Assembly: GCF_013449725.1 (NCBI RefSeq)
Contig: NZ_JACCFF010000003.1
Location: 186,001 to 250,000, forward strand
Direction: 5' to 3'
Length of the DNA stretch: 64,000 bases
Source: Mycobacteroides sp. LB1
Lineage (GTDB): Bacteria > Actinomycetota > Actinomycetes > Mycobacteriales > Mycobacteriaceae
Shown here: in pieces, positions 8,739 to 19,517 of the stretch
Numbering within the stretch: position 1 is the stretch's first letter
Layout of the letters: every line of letters begins with the position of its first letter
The notes under the pieces: model-generated
Databases searched by the model: none
The model's input: only the letters and a program-made list of their open reading frames with translations
What the model was told of the DNA's origin: nothing
Position numbers and translations under genes: made by a program

Positions 8739-9038
8739 TCAGGGTCTCCAATTTCTGTCGTGCCAATCTCGGTCTTGGTCATGCCAATCGCGGTGATCGT
8801 CGCCGCGCCAGTCGCGGTCATGGCGATCTCCGTCGCGGTCGCGATGCCAGTCGTCGTGGCAATCGCCTCCTTCCCAGTTGAAACCCCAGATCGGGTTCCA
8901 GAACTCGCCCGGGCACCAGTGATAGCTAGGGGCGGGAATGGCCGGTGCCGGGGCCGCATTCGCGGTCGTTGCTAAGCCAAGTCCGCCTGCCGCGATGGCC
9001 GCGGCTGCTGCGATTCCAACGAGAACTTTCACAACCAC
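8739..9038 (-). CDS. Secreted WCPG-motif protein with His/Asp-rich tail
   Basis: A 99-residue tandem paralogue of the preceding protein, one base apart in the same orientation and transcribed first. It has a signal peptide (AAAAAIAAGGLGLATTANAAPAP) and the near-identical block YHWCPGEFWNPIWGFN. Its tail is dominated by His, Asp, Arg and Trp (HDDWHRDRDGDRHDRDW-type sequence), and so is very different from the Pro-rich tail of the copy. The His/Asp density suggests metal binding, which is an inference. The start could be the first or third codon. Confidence 0.8.
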   Translation of the reverse strand: MVVKVLVGIAAAAAIAAGGLGLATTANAAPAPAIPAPSYHWCPGEFWNPIWGFNWEGGDCHDDWHRDRDGDRHDRDWRGDDHRDWHDQDRDWHDRNWRP

Positions 9039-9234
9039 GATGGAAGGCCATCTAGCTGGGAACCGTGGCCCCGATTTCGTACAAGCAGCTGGGAATCACC
9101 TGCCAGCCATGCGGATCCGTGCATGTGAGTGGTCCGTTGCTAACGCTGGAGTGGCTTACGCCGATAACCAATGCTCGCCTGCGCGGTTGGGCGCGATTCG
9201 GGTATTCCGGGGTGCGGCCTGTAGTCTCTTCGGC

Positions 9235-9325
9235 GGTGGCGTGTCCGAGCGGCCTAAGGAGCACGCCTCGAAAGCGTGTGACGGGTAACCCCCGTCCGAG
9301 GGTTCAAATCCCTCCGCCACCGCCA
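9235..9325 (+). tRNA. tRNA-Ser (anticodon CGA)
   Basis: A class II tRNA with acceptor GGTGGCG pairing with CGCCACC, anticodon loop CTCGAAA (CGA, reads UCG), a long variable arm (acgggtaacccccgt) and T-arm GGTTCAAATCC. The discriminator is G9322 and CCA is encoded at 9323-9325. A tRNA-Ser beside tadA is also found in M. tuberculosis, where as I recall it is next to an integrase. No integrase is present here. Confidence 0.97.
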
Positions 9326-9482
9326 AAACTCCCTAAGCGTTTACGCAGGTGGGAGTGCTCATGTCCTGGGACGCCCGCGGCGTAGCCCAGATTGCCACCC
9401 ACCTGTAGCAGGTTTTCGGAAGCGTCCGGCCCGCACTGCGGTCACGATGATGCCGATCCGAAAATCGAGCGAGGGAGTGGCA

Positions 9483-9851
9483 GTGCGGGATGTGGCATTG
9501 ATTCTTGTCGGCGTATTCATGCTGGGTATGGGGGTGTACGCGCTGGCCATGCCCGCGGCACTCGTCCGGCCGTTCGGTATTGCCATCGAGAGCGCGGTCA
9601 GCCGCTCGGAGATCCGGGCTGTGTACGGCGGGTTTGGACTGGCCATGGCGGGTCTGCTGTTCTGGACGGCCACCGGGGATGACCAGCTTCGCAATGGTGC
9701 GGCACTGACCGTCGGCGTGGCTCTTGGTGGAATGGCGGCGGGCAGGCTGCTTTCCCGGATCCTGGACGAGGGCACATCCTTCTATCCGATCTGGTTCTAC
9801 TTCTTGGTCGAGGTTGCTGCGGCCGCCCTTGTCATTGGCGTCGTCGTGTGA
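9483..9851 (+). CDS. Small DUF4345-like membrane protein
   Basis: About 122 residues with four predicted membrane helices: VALILVGVFMLGMGVYALAM, GFGLAMAGLLFW, LTVGVALGGMAAG and FLVEVAAAALVIGVVV. The fold and length resemble DUF4345 proteins. The GTG at 9483 is preferred because GAGGGAG sits 6 bases upstream; an in-frame ATG at 9447 would add a polar extension. The stop overlaps the start of the AraC gene, so the two form an operon. Function is unknown. Confidence 0.72.
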   Translation: MRDVALILVGVFMLGMGVYALAMPAALVRPFGIAIESAVSRSEIRAVYGGFGLAMAGLLFWTATGDDQLRNGAALTVGVALGGMAAGRLLSRILDEGTSFYPIWFYFLVEVAAAALVIGVVV

Positions 9852-10627
9852 TGATGAGGTTCGTGACGATCGAGGATGTGGAGTCCTCCCACCGTCAGGT
9901 GTGGTTGTGGCCCGGGTACGCCGCGTATTTTGGTCCGTCATTTCACTTGGACACCCATTCGACTCCGGTGCACTGTTTTGCCCTTGGTGTCGATGCACCG
10001 TTCACCGTCGAGATCCCGGGTGGCGCTTCGGCATTGGCGCGCAGTGCGCTCATCCCGGCACGTACCGTGCATCGAATCCGTTCCGGGCCGGGGCGAATGC
10101 TGTTCTACTATCTCGATCCCAGCTCGACTCGCGTTGGCAGTGTGGATGCCGCGATGGCCGGACGTTCGGAACCCATCGCCACCGGCCACCGTGGCGAGGT
10201 CGTGCTATGCGACTATCTGTCGGGTGCGGGCCCCGTCGATCCCGCCGAACTGCGGCGAATCATTGTGGGGGACAACGATGCCGAAAGTATTGACCCGCGG
10301 ATCCGGCTGACCATGGATCGTATGCTGGCCGCTCCCGCGGAGTCGATGTCCGCGGCCGATACGGCTGCCGAGCTGGGTCTGTCCACGTCGCGTTTTCTGC
10401 ATTTGTTCACCGGTAATGCCGGGACGAGTTTTCGCCGCTACCGATTGTGGACGAGATTGTTGTATGTAGGCACGGCGGTCTCGCGAGGTGACGACTTCAC
10501 CACCGCGGCCGTCGATGCGGGCTTCGCGTCGCCGAGCCATTTCAGTGACACCTTTCGGGTCATGTTCGGGCTGACCGCCTCGTCCGTTCTGTCGCAGAAC
10601 AGTGAGATCACCACCCTCAGCGCGTAA
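9848..10627 (+). CDS. AraC-family transcriptional regulator
   Basis: A 259-residue regulator with an N-terminal cupin-like sensing domain (HLDTHSTPVHCFALGVDAPF, ARTVHRIRSGPG). The C-terminal double helix-turn-helix occupies about residues 160-250 (SAADTAAELGLSTSRFLHLF; second HTH TTAAVDAGFASPSHFSDTFR, then FGLTASS). The effector is unknown. Coupling to the DUF4345-like gene suggests it controls that gene or its own operon. The start may be the GTG at 9848 or the ATGs at 9851/9854. Confidence 0.88.
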   Translation: MMMRFVTIEDVESSHRQVWLWPGYAAYFGPSFHLDTHSTPVHCFALGVDAPFTVEIPGGASALARSALIPARTVHRIRSGPGRMLFYYLDPSSTRVGSVDAAMAGRSEPIATGHRGEVVLCDYLSGAGPVDPAELRRIIVGDNDAESIDPRIRLTMDRMLAAPAESMSAADTAAELGLSTSRFLHLFTGNAGTSFRRYRLWTRLLYVGTAVSRGDDFTTAAVDAGFASPSHFSDTFRVMFGLTASSVLSQNSEITTLSA

Positions 10628-10630
10628 TGC

Positions 10631-11056
10631 CTAGTGCCGGGTGTGCAGCCTTTCGTTGAGCAGGTGCAGGGATCGTGCGGTGCTATCCGTCACGATGCGT
10701 AGCAGCACCCTCTCTGATTGATCGTGGATATCGACCCCATCGAGATGTGTGGTGAGAACAGTCGTGCCGCCGTCCGTGGCAGCGAGACCGTGGCTGATGG
10801 TCCACCGGGCGGGATCGCCCTCGCGCACCGCGCCCACGAATTCGACCGCGAGCAGCCTTCCTGGGTCCGCGGCGACCACGGTGCAGTCGCCGGTGCCGAG
10901 TAGGCGGGTGCCCATGATGGCCGGATGGGTGATGCGGTACTGACAACCGACTTCCGGACGGAACCCGTTGGTCTGCAGCGACCACAGATCGGGATCGACC
11001 ATGACCTGCCAGATCAGCGTGGGTGTGTAGGCAAAAGACCGCTCGAACAAGATCAT
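10631..11056 (-). CDS. SRPBCC-superfamily protein
   Basis: A 141-residue START/SRPBCC-like protein, a hydrophobic-pocket fold used by cyclases and lipid carriers. Typical features are the N-terminal strand ILFERSFAYTPTLIWQVMVDP, a central RLLAVEFVGA strand, and a terminal helix (ERVLLRIVTDSTARSLHLLNERL). It is convergent with the AraC gene (3 bases between stops) and upstream of a GXWXG-domain gene in the same direction. Ligand and role are unknown. Confidence 0.72.
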   Translation of the reverse strand: MILFERSFAYTPTLIWQVMVDPDLWSLQTNGFRPEVGCQYRITHPAIMGTRLLGTGDCTVVAADPGRLLAVEFVGAVREGDPARWTISHGLAATDGGTTVLTTHLDGVDIHDQSERVLLRIVTDSTARSLHLLNERLHTRH

Positions 11057-11103
11057 TTCGGCGCCCTCACCCGAGCAGCCTAGACGCGGGCGAACTGCAA
11101 CCC

Positions 11104-12928
<1,825 letters not shown>

Positions 12929-12974
12929 GTCCGTGCCTCAGGCGGATCTCAGCATCCGGGCGCACACTGGGCAC

Positions 12975-14204
12975 ATGCCTACTACGACCGACCCGGGCAC
13001 CCTGCTACTTCAGGTGCTCGATCCGGCGAATCGCGCAGATCCGTACCCCGTGTACCGGCAGCTGTGCGAGCAGACACAGACTGGACCGGTGCAGCCGCGC
13101 ACCGCCGTGAGCGTGCTGGCCACCTTCGCGGACTGCAATGCCGTGCTGCGTCACCCGCAGGCCTCCTCGGATCGGCGCAAGTCCAATCTCGTCCAGCAGC
13201 AGCTCGCCAAGTACCCGAACCTGGCGTTGGGTAAGCCCTCGTTCCTCGGGCTGGACGCCCCCGATCACACTCGGCTGCGCAAGCTCGCGTCAAAGGCATT
13301 TGCGCCCAGGGTCATCAATGCGATGGCGACTGATGTCCAGTCCCTTGTCGACGGTCTGCTGGACGATATCGCCGAGCGCGGCAGCTTCAACCTGGTCTCG
13401 GACTTCGCCTATCCGCTACCCGTGGCGGTGATCTGCCGGATGTTGGGCGTGCCGCTGGAAGACGAGCCCGAATTCGGCCGCGCCTCAGCACTTCTCGGGC
13501 AGTCTTTGGACCCGGTCTTCGCGCTCACCGGGCAGGCCGCCGAGAACATGGACGAGCGCATCAAAGCAAGCCGCTGGATGTGGGACTACTTCATCGATCT
13601 CATCGCGGCCCGTCGGCGCAACCTCGGTGACGATCTGCTGTCCGCGCTGATTCAGGTGGAGGAAGCCGGTGATCAGCTCACCGAAGACGAGATCATCTCC
13701 ACCTGCACCCTGCTGCTCATCGCCGGGCACGAGACCACTGTCAACCTGATGGCCAACGCGTCGTTGGCCATGTTGCGTGCGCCCAAGCAGTGGAAATTGT
13801 TGGGACAGAACGCCGATCGTGCGCCACTGGTCATCGAGGAAACACTGCGTTATGACCCACCTGTGCATATGGTGGCCCGTGTTGCCGATGGAGACATGAC
13901 CATTCGCGACTTCACGTTGCCCAGCGGCGAGTGGATGTTGCTGATGCTCGCTGCCGCGCAACGTGATCCGGAGGTCGGCCCCGACCTCGACGTCTTCAAC
14001 CCGGATCGTGCCGAGATCAAGCACCTGGCCTTTGGGCATGGGCCGCACTTCTGCCTGGGCGCGCCGCTCGCGCGACTGGAGGCCAAGCTGGCGCTGAGCT
14101 CGATCACGGCGCGGTTCCCCGAGGCGTGCCTGACCGGTGAGCCCACCTACAAACCGAATGTCACGCTGCGCGGGCTCGCCGACCTGCCGGTGAGTATCGG
14201 ATAG
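12975..14204 (+). CDS. Cytochrome P450
   Basis: A 409-residue soluble bacterial P450. It has the I-helix oxygen-activation motif AGHETT, the K-helix ExxR (ETLRYDPP), and the heme-binding loop [15 protein letters not shown] with the proximal Cys at residue 360. The start at [11 protein letters not shown] was chosen; a GTG 42 bases upstream is possible. Substrate and redox partner are not identifiable, and no ferredoxin gene is adjacent. Its stop abuts the stop of the convergent ABC ATPase gene with no intergenic base. Confidence 0.92.
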   Translation: MPTTTDPGTLLLQVLDPANRADPYPVYRQLCEQTQTGPVQPRTAVSVLATFADCNAVLRHPQASSDRRKSNLVQQQLAKYPNLALGKPSFLGLDAPDHTRLRKLASKAFAPRVINAMATDVQSLVDGLLDDIAERGSFNLVSDFAYPLPVAVICRMLGVPLEDEPEFGRASALLGQSLDPVFALTGQAAENMDERIKASRWMWDYFIDLIAARRRNLGDDLLSALIQVEEAGDQLTEDEIISTCTLLLIAGHETTVNLMANASLAMLRAPKQWKLLGQNADRAPLVIEETLRYDPPVHMVARVADGDMTIRDFTLPSGEWMLLMLAAAQRDPEVGPDLDVFNPDRAEIKHLAFGHGPHFCLGAPLARLEAKLALSSITARFPEACLTGEPTYKPNVTLRGLADLPVSIG

Positions 14205-14960
14205 CTACAGCGGTTCGAGGATGCGATGCAGGAACTGTTTCGTGCGTTCCTGCCGGGGCGCACCGATCACTTCGCTCGGCGGACCCTTCTCCAGCACTAC
14301 ACCGCCGTCGGTGAAGAGCACCTGGTCGGCCACCTGCTGGGCGAACCGGATCTCGTGCGTCACGATCACCATGGTCCAGCCTTGGGTGGCCAGGTCCTTG
14401 ATCACCGCCAGTACCTCGCCGACTAGCTCCGGGTCGAGCGCGGAGGTTGGCTCGTCGAACAACATCAGTTTGGGTTTGATTGCCAGCGCCCGCGCAATGC
14501 CGACCCGCTGCTGTTGCCCGCCGGAAAGTTGGTAGGGGTACTGGTCCTGTTTGCCGTCTAACCCGACGCTTCTCAGCAGCTCCAGGGCATCGGCTCGCGC
14601 TTCATCGACCGGGCGTCGTTGCACAATCACCGGACCCTCGATGACGTTCTGCAGCACTGTCTTATGAGGAAAGAGATTGTGCCCCTGGAACACCATGCCA
14701 CTCTGGGCGCGGAACCGATAGAACTCAGCCTCGGGTATATCGACCGAAAAGTCCACCCGCACATCACCGATGGTGATTTCGCCGGCGTCCGGGCGTTCCA
14801 GCGCGTTCAGTGAGCGCAGCACCGTGGTCTTTCCCGAGCCCGACGGCCCGATGATGACCGTCACTGAACCAGTGGGCACCTCAAAGGAGACGCCCTTGAG
14901 AACCTGGTTGCTGCCAAAGGATTTGGTCACACCAGCGACGGTTACCAGAGTGTCGGTCAT
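14205..14960 (-). CDS. Polar amino-acid ABC transporter ATP-binding protein
   Basis: The ATPase of a polar amino-acid importer of the GlnQ/TcyC type, 251 residues. It contains Walker [12 protein letters not shown]-loop [13 protein letters not shown], signature [15 protein letters not shown], Walker [16 protein letters not shown] and VTHEIRFA. The frame is open much further upstream, but [11 protein letters not shown] is the proper start and overlaps the stop of the fused binding protein/permease gene (ATGA at 14957-14960). The two genes make a complete transporter. Confidence 0.93.
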   Translation of the reverse strand: MTDTLVTVAGVTKSFGSNQVLKGVSFEVPTGSVTVIIGPSGSGKTTVLRSLNALERPDAGEITIGDVRVDFSVDIPEAEFYRFRAQSGMVFQGHNLFPHKTVLQNVIEGPVIVQRRPVDEARADALELLRSVGLDGKQDQYPYQLSGGQQQRVGIARALAIKPKLMLFDEPTSALDPELVGEVLAVIKDLATQGWTMVIVTHEIRFAQQVADQVLFTDGGVVLEKGPPSEVIGAPRQERTKQFLHRILEPL

Positions 14961-16411
14961 TTGGCCACATACCTTTCCAGCCGCTTCTCCAGTCTGTTCT
15001 GTCCCGCCGACAATGCCAGGCAGACAATCCAGTAGTACGCCGCCGCAGTTCCATACATCGCGAAGAACTTGAAGGTCGGTGCGGCCACAATCTGCGCTGT
15101 CCGGAACAGTTCGGTCACCAAAATCGTCGAGGCCAAGGACGTGTCCTTCACCAGGGAAATCAATGTGTTGGACAGCGGCGGTACCGCGACCCGGCTGGCC
15201 TGCGGCAAGATGATGCGCCGCAATGTGGTCGGATATTTCATACCGATGGTCTGTGCTGCCTCCCATTGGCCCTTGGGGATACTGGCGATGGCCGATCGGA
15301 TCACCTCTGCCGCATAGCCGCCCACGTTGAGGCTGAACGCGATCACCGCTGCCGGGAACGCGTCGATTTTGATCCCCGCCTCGGGTAGCGCGAAGAAGAT
15401 CAGGAATAGCTGCACCAGCAGTGGGGTGCCGCGGATGATCGAGATGTAGCACCGGGCGGCCCCGGACAGCACACGGTTCGGCGATAGTCGTGCCAGTGCC
15501 ACACCGAGTGCTATCACGAGTCCGATCACGAAGCTGATCGCTGCCAGCGGAATCGTGATGGTGATGGTGGCCTTGGCCAGCGGCCAAAGGTTGTCCAGGA
15601 TCAGCCGCGTGGTCGATGGCGCGGGAGCGCTGCCACTGGCGTTGGTCTTCAGATACTTTTCGGAGATCTTGGCCAGCGTGCCGTCGGCGCCCAGCTCGTC
15701 GAGGGCGCGGTTGAGTTCTGGCAGTAGTCCACTGCCCTTGCGCGCCGCAAATGTCTGCTCGCTGCGCTGCCCGGTCTTGGCCGCGATCTTGACCGAGGTG
15801 TTTTCCTTGCTCGCCAGGTAGGCATAGACAGCGATGCTGTCGTTGATGGTTGCGTCGATACGGCCCTGGTCGAGCAGTGTGATGGCCGGTGTAAAGCCAT
15901 CCACCGCTTCTACTTTGGCCCCGGCTTGCCGGGCCACTGCGGCCCAGTTGCTGGTCATCGATTGGGCGGCAGTCTTACCGGACAGATCCTTCAATGAGGT
16001 GATGGAATCATCAGTGGCGCGGGTGACGATGACGCCCTCGCCAACCGCGTAGGGCTTGGACAGGTCGTAGATGGCTTGGCGTTCGGGGGATGCGGTGACC
16101 TGATTGGCAACCACATCGATCCGGCCTGCCTCCAACGCGGGAAAGAGCGAATCCCATGGCATCTCAACGAATTCAATGTGAATTCCGAGTTTGTCGCCCA
16201 CCGCCCGCGCCACGTCGACGTCGTAGCCGGAAAGGGTGCCGCCGGCTTTTCCGTCGTGGAAACTGAACGGCGCGTATGTCCCTTCGGTGCCGACGCGCAA
16301 CACCCGCGTCGAGGAATTCCGGTCCGATCCTCCCTCCGCACCTTGACCGCACGCCAATGTAACCAGGGCAATAAGCATGCCCAGTACCAACGCCACTCGT
16401 TTACGGCGCAA
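14957..16411 (-). CDS. Amino-acid ABC transporter, fused substrate-binding protein and permease
   Basis: A 484-residue fusion. Residues 1-25 form a lipoprotein signal with an ACGQG-type lipobox. About 30-255 is a family-3 solute-binding domain (RVGTEGTYAPFSF, LSGYDVDVARAVGDKLGI, RIDVVANQVTASPERQ). About 270-480 is a His/Glu/Gln-type permease with the loop GQWEAAQTIGMKYPTTLRRI. The architecture tethers the receptor covalently to the channel, as in GlnP-type transporters of Gram-positives. Cystine or glutamine/glutamate are the likeliest substrates by resemblance to TcyJ/TcyL, but this is uncertain. Confidence 0.9.
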   Translation of the reverse strand: MRRKRVALVLGMLIALVTLACGQGAEGGSDRNSSTRVLRVGTEGTYAPFSFHDGKAGGTLSGYDVDVARAVGDKLGIHIEFVEMPWDSLFPALEAGRIDVVANQVTASPERQAIYDLSKPYAVGEGVIVTRATDDSITSLKDLSGKTAAQSMTSNWAAVARQAGAKVEAVDGFTPAITLLDQGRIDATINDSIAVYAYLASKENTSVKIAAKTGQRSEQTFAARKGSGLLPELNRALDELGADGTLAKISEKYLKTNASGSAPAPSTTRLILDNLWPLAKATITITIPLAAISFVIGLVIALGVALARLSPNRVLSGAARCYISIIRGTPLLVQLFLIFFALPEAGIKIDAFPAAVIAFSLNVGGYAAEVIRSAIASIPKGQWEAAQTIGMKYPTTLRRIILPQASRVAVPPLSNTLISLVKDTSLASTILVTELFRTAQIVAAPTFKFFAMYGTAAAYYWIVCLALSAGQNRLEKRLERYVAK

Positions 16412-16478
16412 CAGTTATCCCCTCGAAGGCAGTGGGCGGCAGGCTAACATGTCGGGTGGCTGTACCGGCCGCTTCGGA

Positions 16479-17354
16479 TCAATCCGAGTAAATCCATGGC
16501 TCGCGGGGCAGCCGCAGTGCATCGAATTGCCGCATCAGATCGGCAGCGTCGGCGGCCCGGTATCCCAGGGATTCGCAGATTAACCGGAATGCGCGGTCCG
16601 CACCCAGGTCGGCGATGGTCACGGCACCATCGCGTTTGGCCAGCCGCACACGTGCCGTGTTGAGCGCCAGCGGGACATGGGCATACGTCGGCACCGGATA
16701 ACCCAGCAGTTCCGCCAGATAAGCCTGCCGGGGCGCGGAAGTCAGCAGATCGTCGCCGCGGACCACCTGGTCGATGCCCTGTGCGTTGTCGTCGATCACC
16801 ACCGCGACGTTGTAGGCGACCACGCCATCGCCGCGGCGCACGACGAAATCATCGACCAGGGCTGTGTATTCACCACGCAGCACGTCAACCACGGTGCGCG
16901 GAGAGTTCTCGGTGCGCAGCCGCAATGCGGGCGGACGTTCGGCGCGGCCTAACCGGAACCGTGCGCGCTCCGTCTCCGACAGGTCGCGGCAGGTGCCCGG
17001 ATAGGCGCCGGGCGGGGAGTGTGGCGCCGTCGGTGCCTGGGCGATATCTTTTCTGCTGCAATAGCATTCGTATATCGTGCCGCGAGACTCCAGCGATGAG
17101 ATCACTTCGTCGTAGGCAGTGGTCCGAGCGGACTGCCACACCACGGGTTCATCCCACTCGAGCCCGATCGCGGCGAGGTCGGCCAGCTGGCGTGCTGCCA
17201 CCGAGGTGCTGGTGCGCGTATCCAGATCCTCCACGCGCATGAGGAACCTCCGCCCGGTCGACCGCGCGAGCAGCCACGCCAACAGGGCCGTGCGCAGATT
17301 CCCTATGTGCAGGTCACCCGACGGGCTCGGCGCAAATCGCCCGGCACCCGTCAC
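16479..17354 (-). CDS. gluQRS: Glutamyl-queuosine tRNA(Asp) synthetase
   Basis: A 291-residue truncated glutamyl-tRNA-synthetase-like enzyme without the anticodon-binding domain; it attaches glutamate to queuosine-34 of tRNA-Asp. It has the HIGH-type motif RFAPSPSGDLHIGNLRTA at the N-terminus, RVEDLDTRTS, a zinc site (ECYC ... YPGTC) and a KMSKS-like loop RVRLAKRDGA. The missing C-terminal domain and the zinc site separate it from GltX. It overlaps the upstream ligC gene by 4 bases (ATGA). It depends on queuosine being present, consistent with tgt nearby. Confidence 0.92.
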   Translation of the reverse strand: MTGAGRFAPSPSGDLHIGNLRTALLAWLLARSTGRRFLMRVEDLDTRTSTSVAARQLADLAAIGLEWDEPVVWQSARTTAYDEVISSLESRGTIYECYCSRKDIAQAPTAPHSPPGAYPGTCRDLSETERARFRLGRAERPPALRLRTENSPRTVVDVLRGEYTALVDDFVVRRGDGVVAYNVAVVIDDNAQGIDQVVRGDDLLTSAPRQAYLAELLGYPVPTYAHVPLALNTARVRLAKRDGAVTIADLGADRAFRLICESLGYRAADAADLMRQFDALRLPREPWIYSD

Positions 17355-18415
17355 ACCAGACCCGGCACAATATCGTTGAGGTTGAAGGTGATTGGTCGTT
17401 CGAGCTGTTCGTAGGTGCAGGAACGCGGATCGCGGTCCGGGCGCCAGCGGTTGAATTGCGCGGTGTGACGGAAGCGCACGCCTTCCATGTGGTCGTAGCG
17501 GACTTCCACCACCCGCTCGGGGCGCAGCGCAACGAAGGACAGGTCCTTACCGGAATTCCAACGCGAACCCGCGTTCTTCTGTGGTGTGCGTTCACCGGCT
17601 TCGTGGGCCGCCCAGTTCCAGGGGTGATCCTCGAGGGGGGTGACGAGCGGTTGCAGTTCCTGGAACAGGCGCTTGCGCTCGGCCATCGGGAACGCGCCGA
17701 TCACACCGACCGAAGCCAGCGCCCCGTCGTCCTGATACAGACCCAGCAGCAATGATCCGATGGCGTCGTCACCGGACTTGTGGACCCGATACCCCGCCAC
17801 CACGCAGTCGGCGGTCCGTTCGGGTTTGATCTTGAACATCACGCGCTTGTCGGGCTGATAGGCGATAGCCAAGGGTTTTGCGATGAGCCCGTCGGTACCG
17901 GCACCCTCGAACTCCTCGAACCAGCGTTGCGCGAGGGTCTGGTCGGTGGTCGCGGGCGTGAGATGAATCGACGTGCCGGCGGGGGACAGGGCCTCGGTCA
18001 GTGCGGCCCGCCGCTCGCTGAATGGCCGTGCGGTGTAATCCTCGTCGCCGAGTGCGAGCAGGTCGAAGGCGATGAACGAGGCGGGTGTCTGCTCCGCCAG
18101 CAGCCGCACCCGTGAATCCGCGGGGTGAATCCGCTGTTGGAGGGCCTCGAAATCCAGTCCGTCCTCGGTAGCGATCACGATCTCCCCGTCGATAACGCAC
18201 CGCTCGGGTAACTCAGCCAGCGCGGCGATAACCAGCTCGGGGAAGTATCGGGTCAGCGGTTTCTCGTTACGACTGCCCAGTTCCACCTCGTCGCCGTCAC
18301 GAAAGACGATCGACCTGAACCCATCCCATTTGGGCTCGTAGGACGCGTCAGCGGGGATGGCTGCCACCGGCTTGGCGAGCATGGGGGACACAGGTGGCAT
18401 GACGGGGAGGTCCAT
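17351..18415 (-). CDS. ligC: ATP-dependent DNA ligase C
   Basis: A 354-residue stand-alone ATP-dependent DNA ligase that seals nicks in DNA repair. The adenylation motif EPKWDGFR places the nucleophile at Lys29. Further nucleotidyltransferase motifs follow (GSRNEKPLTRYFPEL, VIDGEIVI, FIAFDLLALG, TDGLIAKPL, MFKIKPERTADCVV), then a C-terminal OB domain ending in FRHTAQFNRWRPDR. Start MDLPVMPPVSPML was preferred over an upstream codon because the LigC family begins with PVxPMLA. It is divergent, 40 bases apart, from its usual partner Prim-PolC. Confidence 0.93.
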   Translation of the reverse strand: MDLPVMPPVSPMLAKPVAAIPADASYEPKWDGFRSIVFRDGDEVELGSRNEKPLTRYFPELVIAALAELPERCVIDGEIVIATEDGLDFEALQQRIHPADSRVRLLAEQTPASFIAFDLLALGDEDYTARPFSERRAALTEALSPAGTSIHLTPATTDQTLAQRWFEEFEGAGTDGLIAKPLAIAYQPDKRVMFKIKPERTADCVVAGYRVHKSGDDAIGSLLLGLYQDDGALASVGVIGAFPMAERKRLFQELQPLVTPLEDHPWNWAAHEAGERTPQKNAGSRWNSGKDLSFVALRPERVVEVRYDHMEGVRFRHTAQFNRWRPDRDPRSCTYEQLERPITFNLNDIVPGLV

Positions 18416-18455
18416 TGGCCCATTCTGACGGGCGGGCTCTGACAGACTGACTGCA

Positions 18456-19517
18456 ATGCCTACACCCGCCGAGGAATTAGATGTAGACGGCGTCGCCGTC
18501 CGCCTGAGCAACCCCGACAGGATCTACTTTCCGCAGCTTGGTGCCGATGGCGGCACCAAACGCCACCTCGCCGAGTACTACCGCACGGTGGCTGTGGGTC
18601 TTCGCGCAAGCGGCTCATCCGCGGCTGCCGGACCCATGATGAACGCGCTGCGGGACCGGCCCACGCACCTGCAACGATTCCCCGACGGCATCGATGGCGA
18701 GGAGATCTACCAAAAGCGGCTGCCCAAGCACTATCCCGATTACTTGGACACCTGCGAGGTGACTTTCCCGTCCGGCCGCACCGCCGAGGTCCTGCGGGTC
18801 ACCGCACCCGCCGCGATCGTGTGGGCCGCGCAGATGGGCACGGTCACGCTGCATCCCTGGCAGGTGCGGTACCCCGACCTGGAACACCCCGACGAGCTGC
18901 GTATCGATTTGGACCCGCAGCCGGGGACCGGTTTCGATGAGGCCAAGTCGGTGGCACTCGATGTGCTGCGCCCGCTGCTCGACGAACTGGGGTTCGTCGC
19001 CTACCCGAAAACCTCGGGGGGCCGCGGTATCCACATCTATCTGCGTATCGAGACTCGCTGGGATTTCATCGAGGTACGCAGGGCCGGTATCGCGCTGGCC
19101 CGCGAGGTGGAACGCCGCGCGCCGAAACAGGTGACCACGTCGTGGTGGAAGGAAGAACGCGGCGAGCGCATCTTCATCGACTTCAACCAGAATGCGCGTG
19201 ACCGCACTATGGCATCGGCCTACTCGGTGCGACGCACACCCATCGCGACGGTTTCCACGCCGTTGACGTGGGACGAGCTCGTCGACGCCGAACCCGATGA
19301 CTTCACCATCGCGACCGTGCCCGAGCTGCTCCGGAAGCGTCCAGATCCTATGGCGGAGATGGACGGTGCACCGCAATCGATCGAGCCGCTTCTTGAGCTG
19401 GTAGCGCGGGATGAGGCGAACGGACTGGGCGATATGCCCTATCCGCCCAACTACCCGAAGATGCCGGGAGAACCGAAACGCGTTCAGCCATCCCGGGATA
19501 CCGATAGGAAGCAGTAG
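18456..19517 (+). CDS. Primase-polymerase C, LigC-associated gap-filling polymerase
   Basis: A 353-residue archaeo-eukaryotic primase-type polymerase (Prim-PolC, Rv3730c-like), related to the LigD polymerase domain. It contains the metal-binding ELRIDLDPQPG (two Asp), the nucleotide-binding KTSGGRGIHIYL, and the third acidic site RIFIDFNQNARDRTMASAY. In mycobacteria Prim-PolC is reported to fill short gaps, preferring ribonucleotides, before LigC sealing. The head-to-head arrangement with ligC supports a shared pathway. Its stop overlaps the GTG of the next gene by one base. Confidence 0.9.
   Translation: MPTPAEELDVDGVAVRLSNPDRIYFPQLGADGGTKRHLAEYYRTVAVGLRASGSSAAAGPMMNALRDRPTHLQRFPDGIDGEEIYQKRLPKHYPDYLDTCEVTFPSGRTAEVLRVTAPAAIVWAAQMGTVTLHPWQVRYPDLEHPDELRIDLDPQPGTGFDEAKSVALDVLRPLLDELGFVAYPKTSGGRGIHIYLRIETRWDFIEVRRAGIALAREVERRAPKQVTTSWWKEERGERIFIDFNQNARDRTMASAYSVRRTPIATVSTPLTWDELVDAEPDDFTIATVPELLRKRPDPMAEMDGAPQSIEPLLELVARDEANGLGDMPYPPNYPKMPGEPKRVQPSRDTDRKQ

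Noticed and set aside
9235..9325. Prophage or island insertion at tRNA-Ser(CGA)
   Set aside because: No integrase, no duplicated tRNA end and no phage genes nearby.
14961..15587. Upstream extension of the ABC ATPase frame
   Set aside because: The extra residues are His/Arg/Gly-rich and lie inside the fused permease gene; the ATPase domain begins at [10 protein letters not shown].
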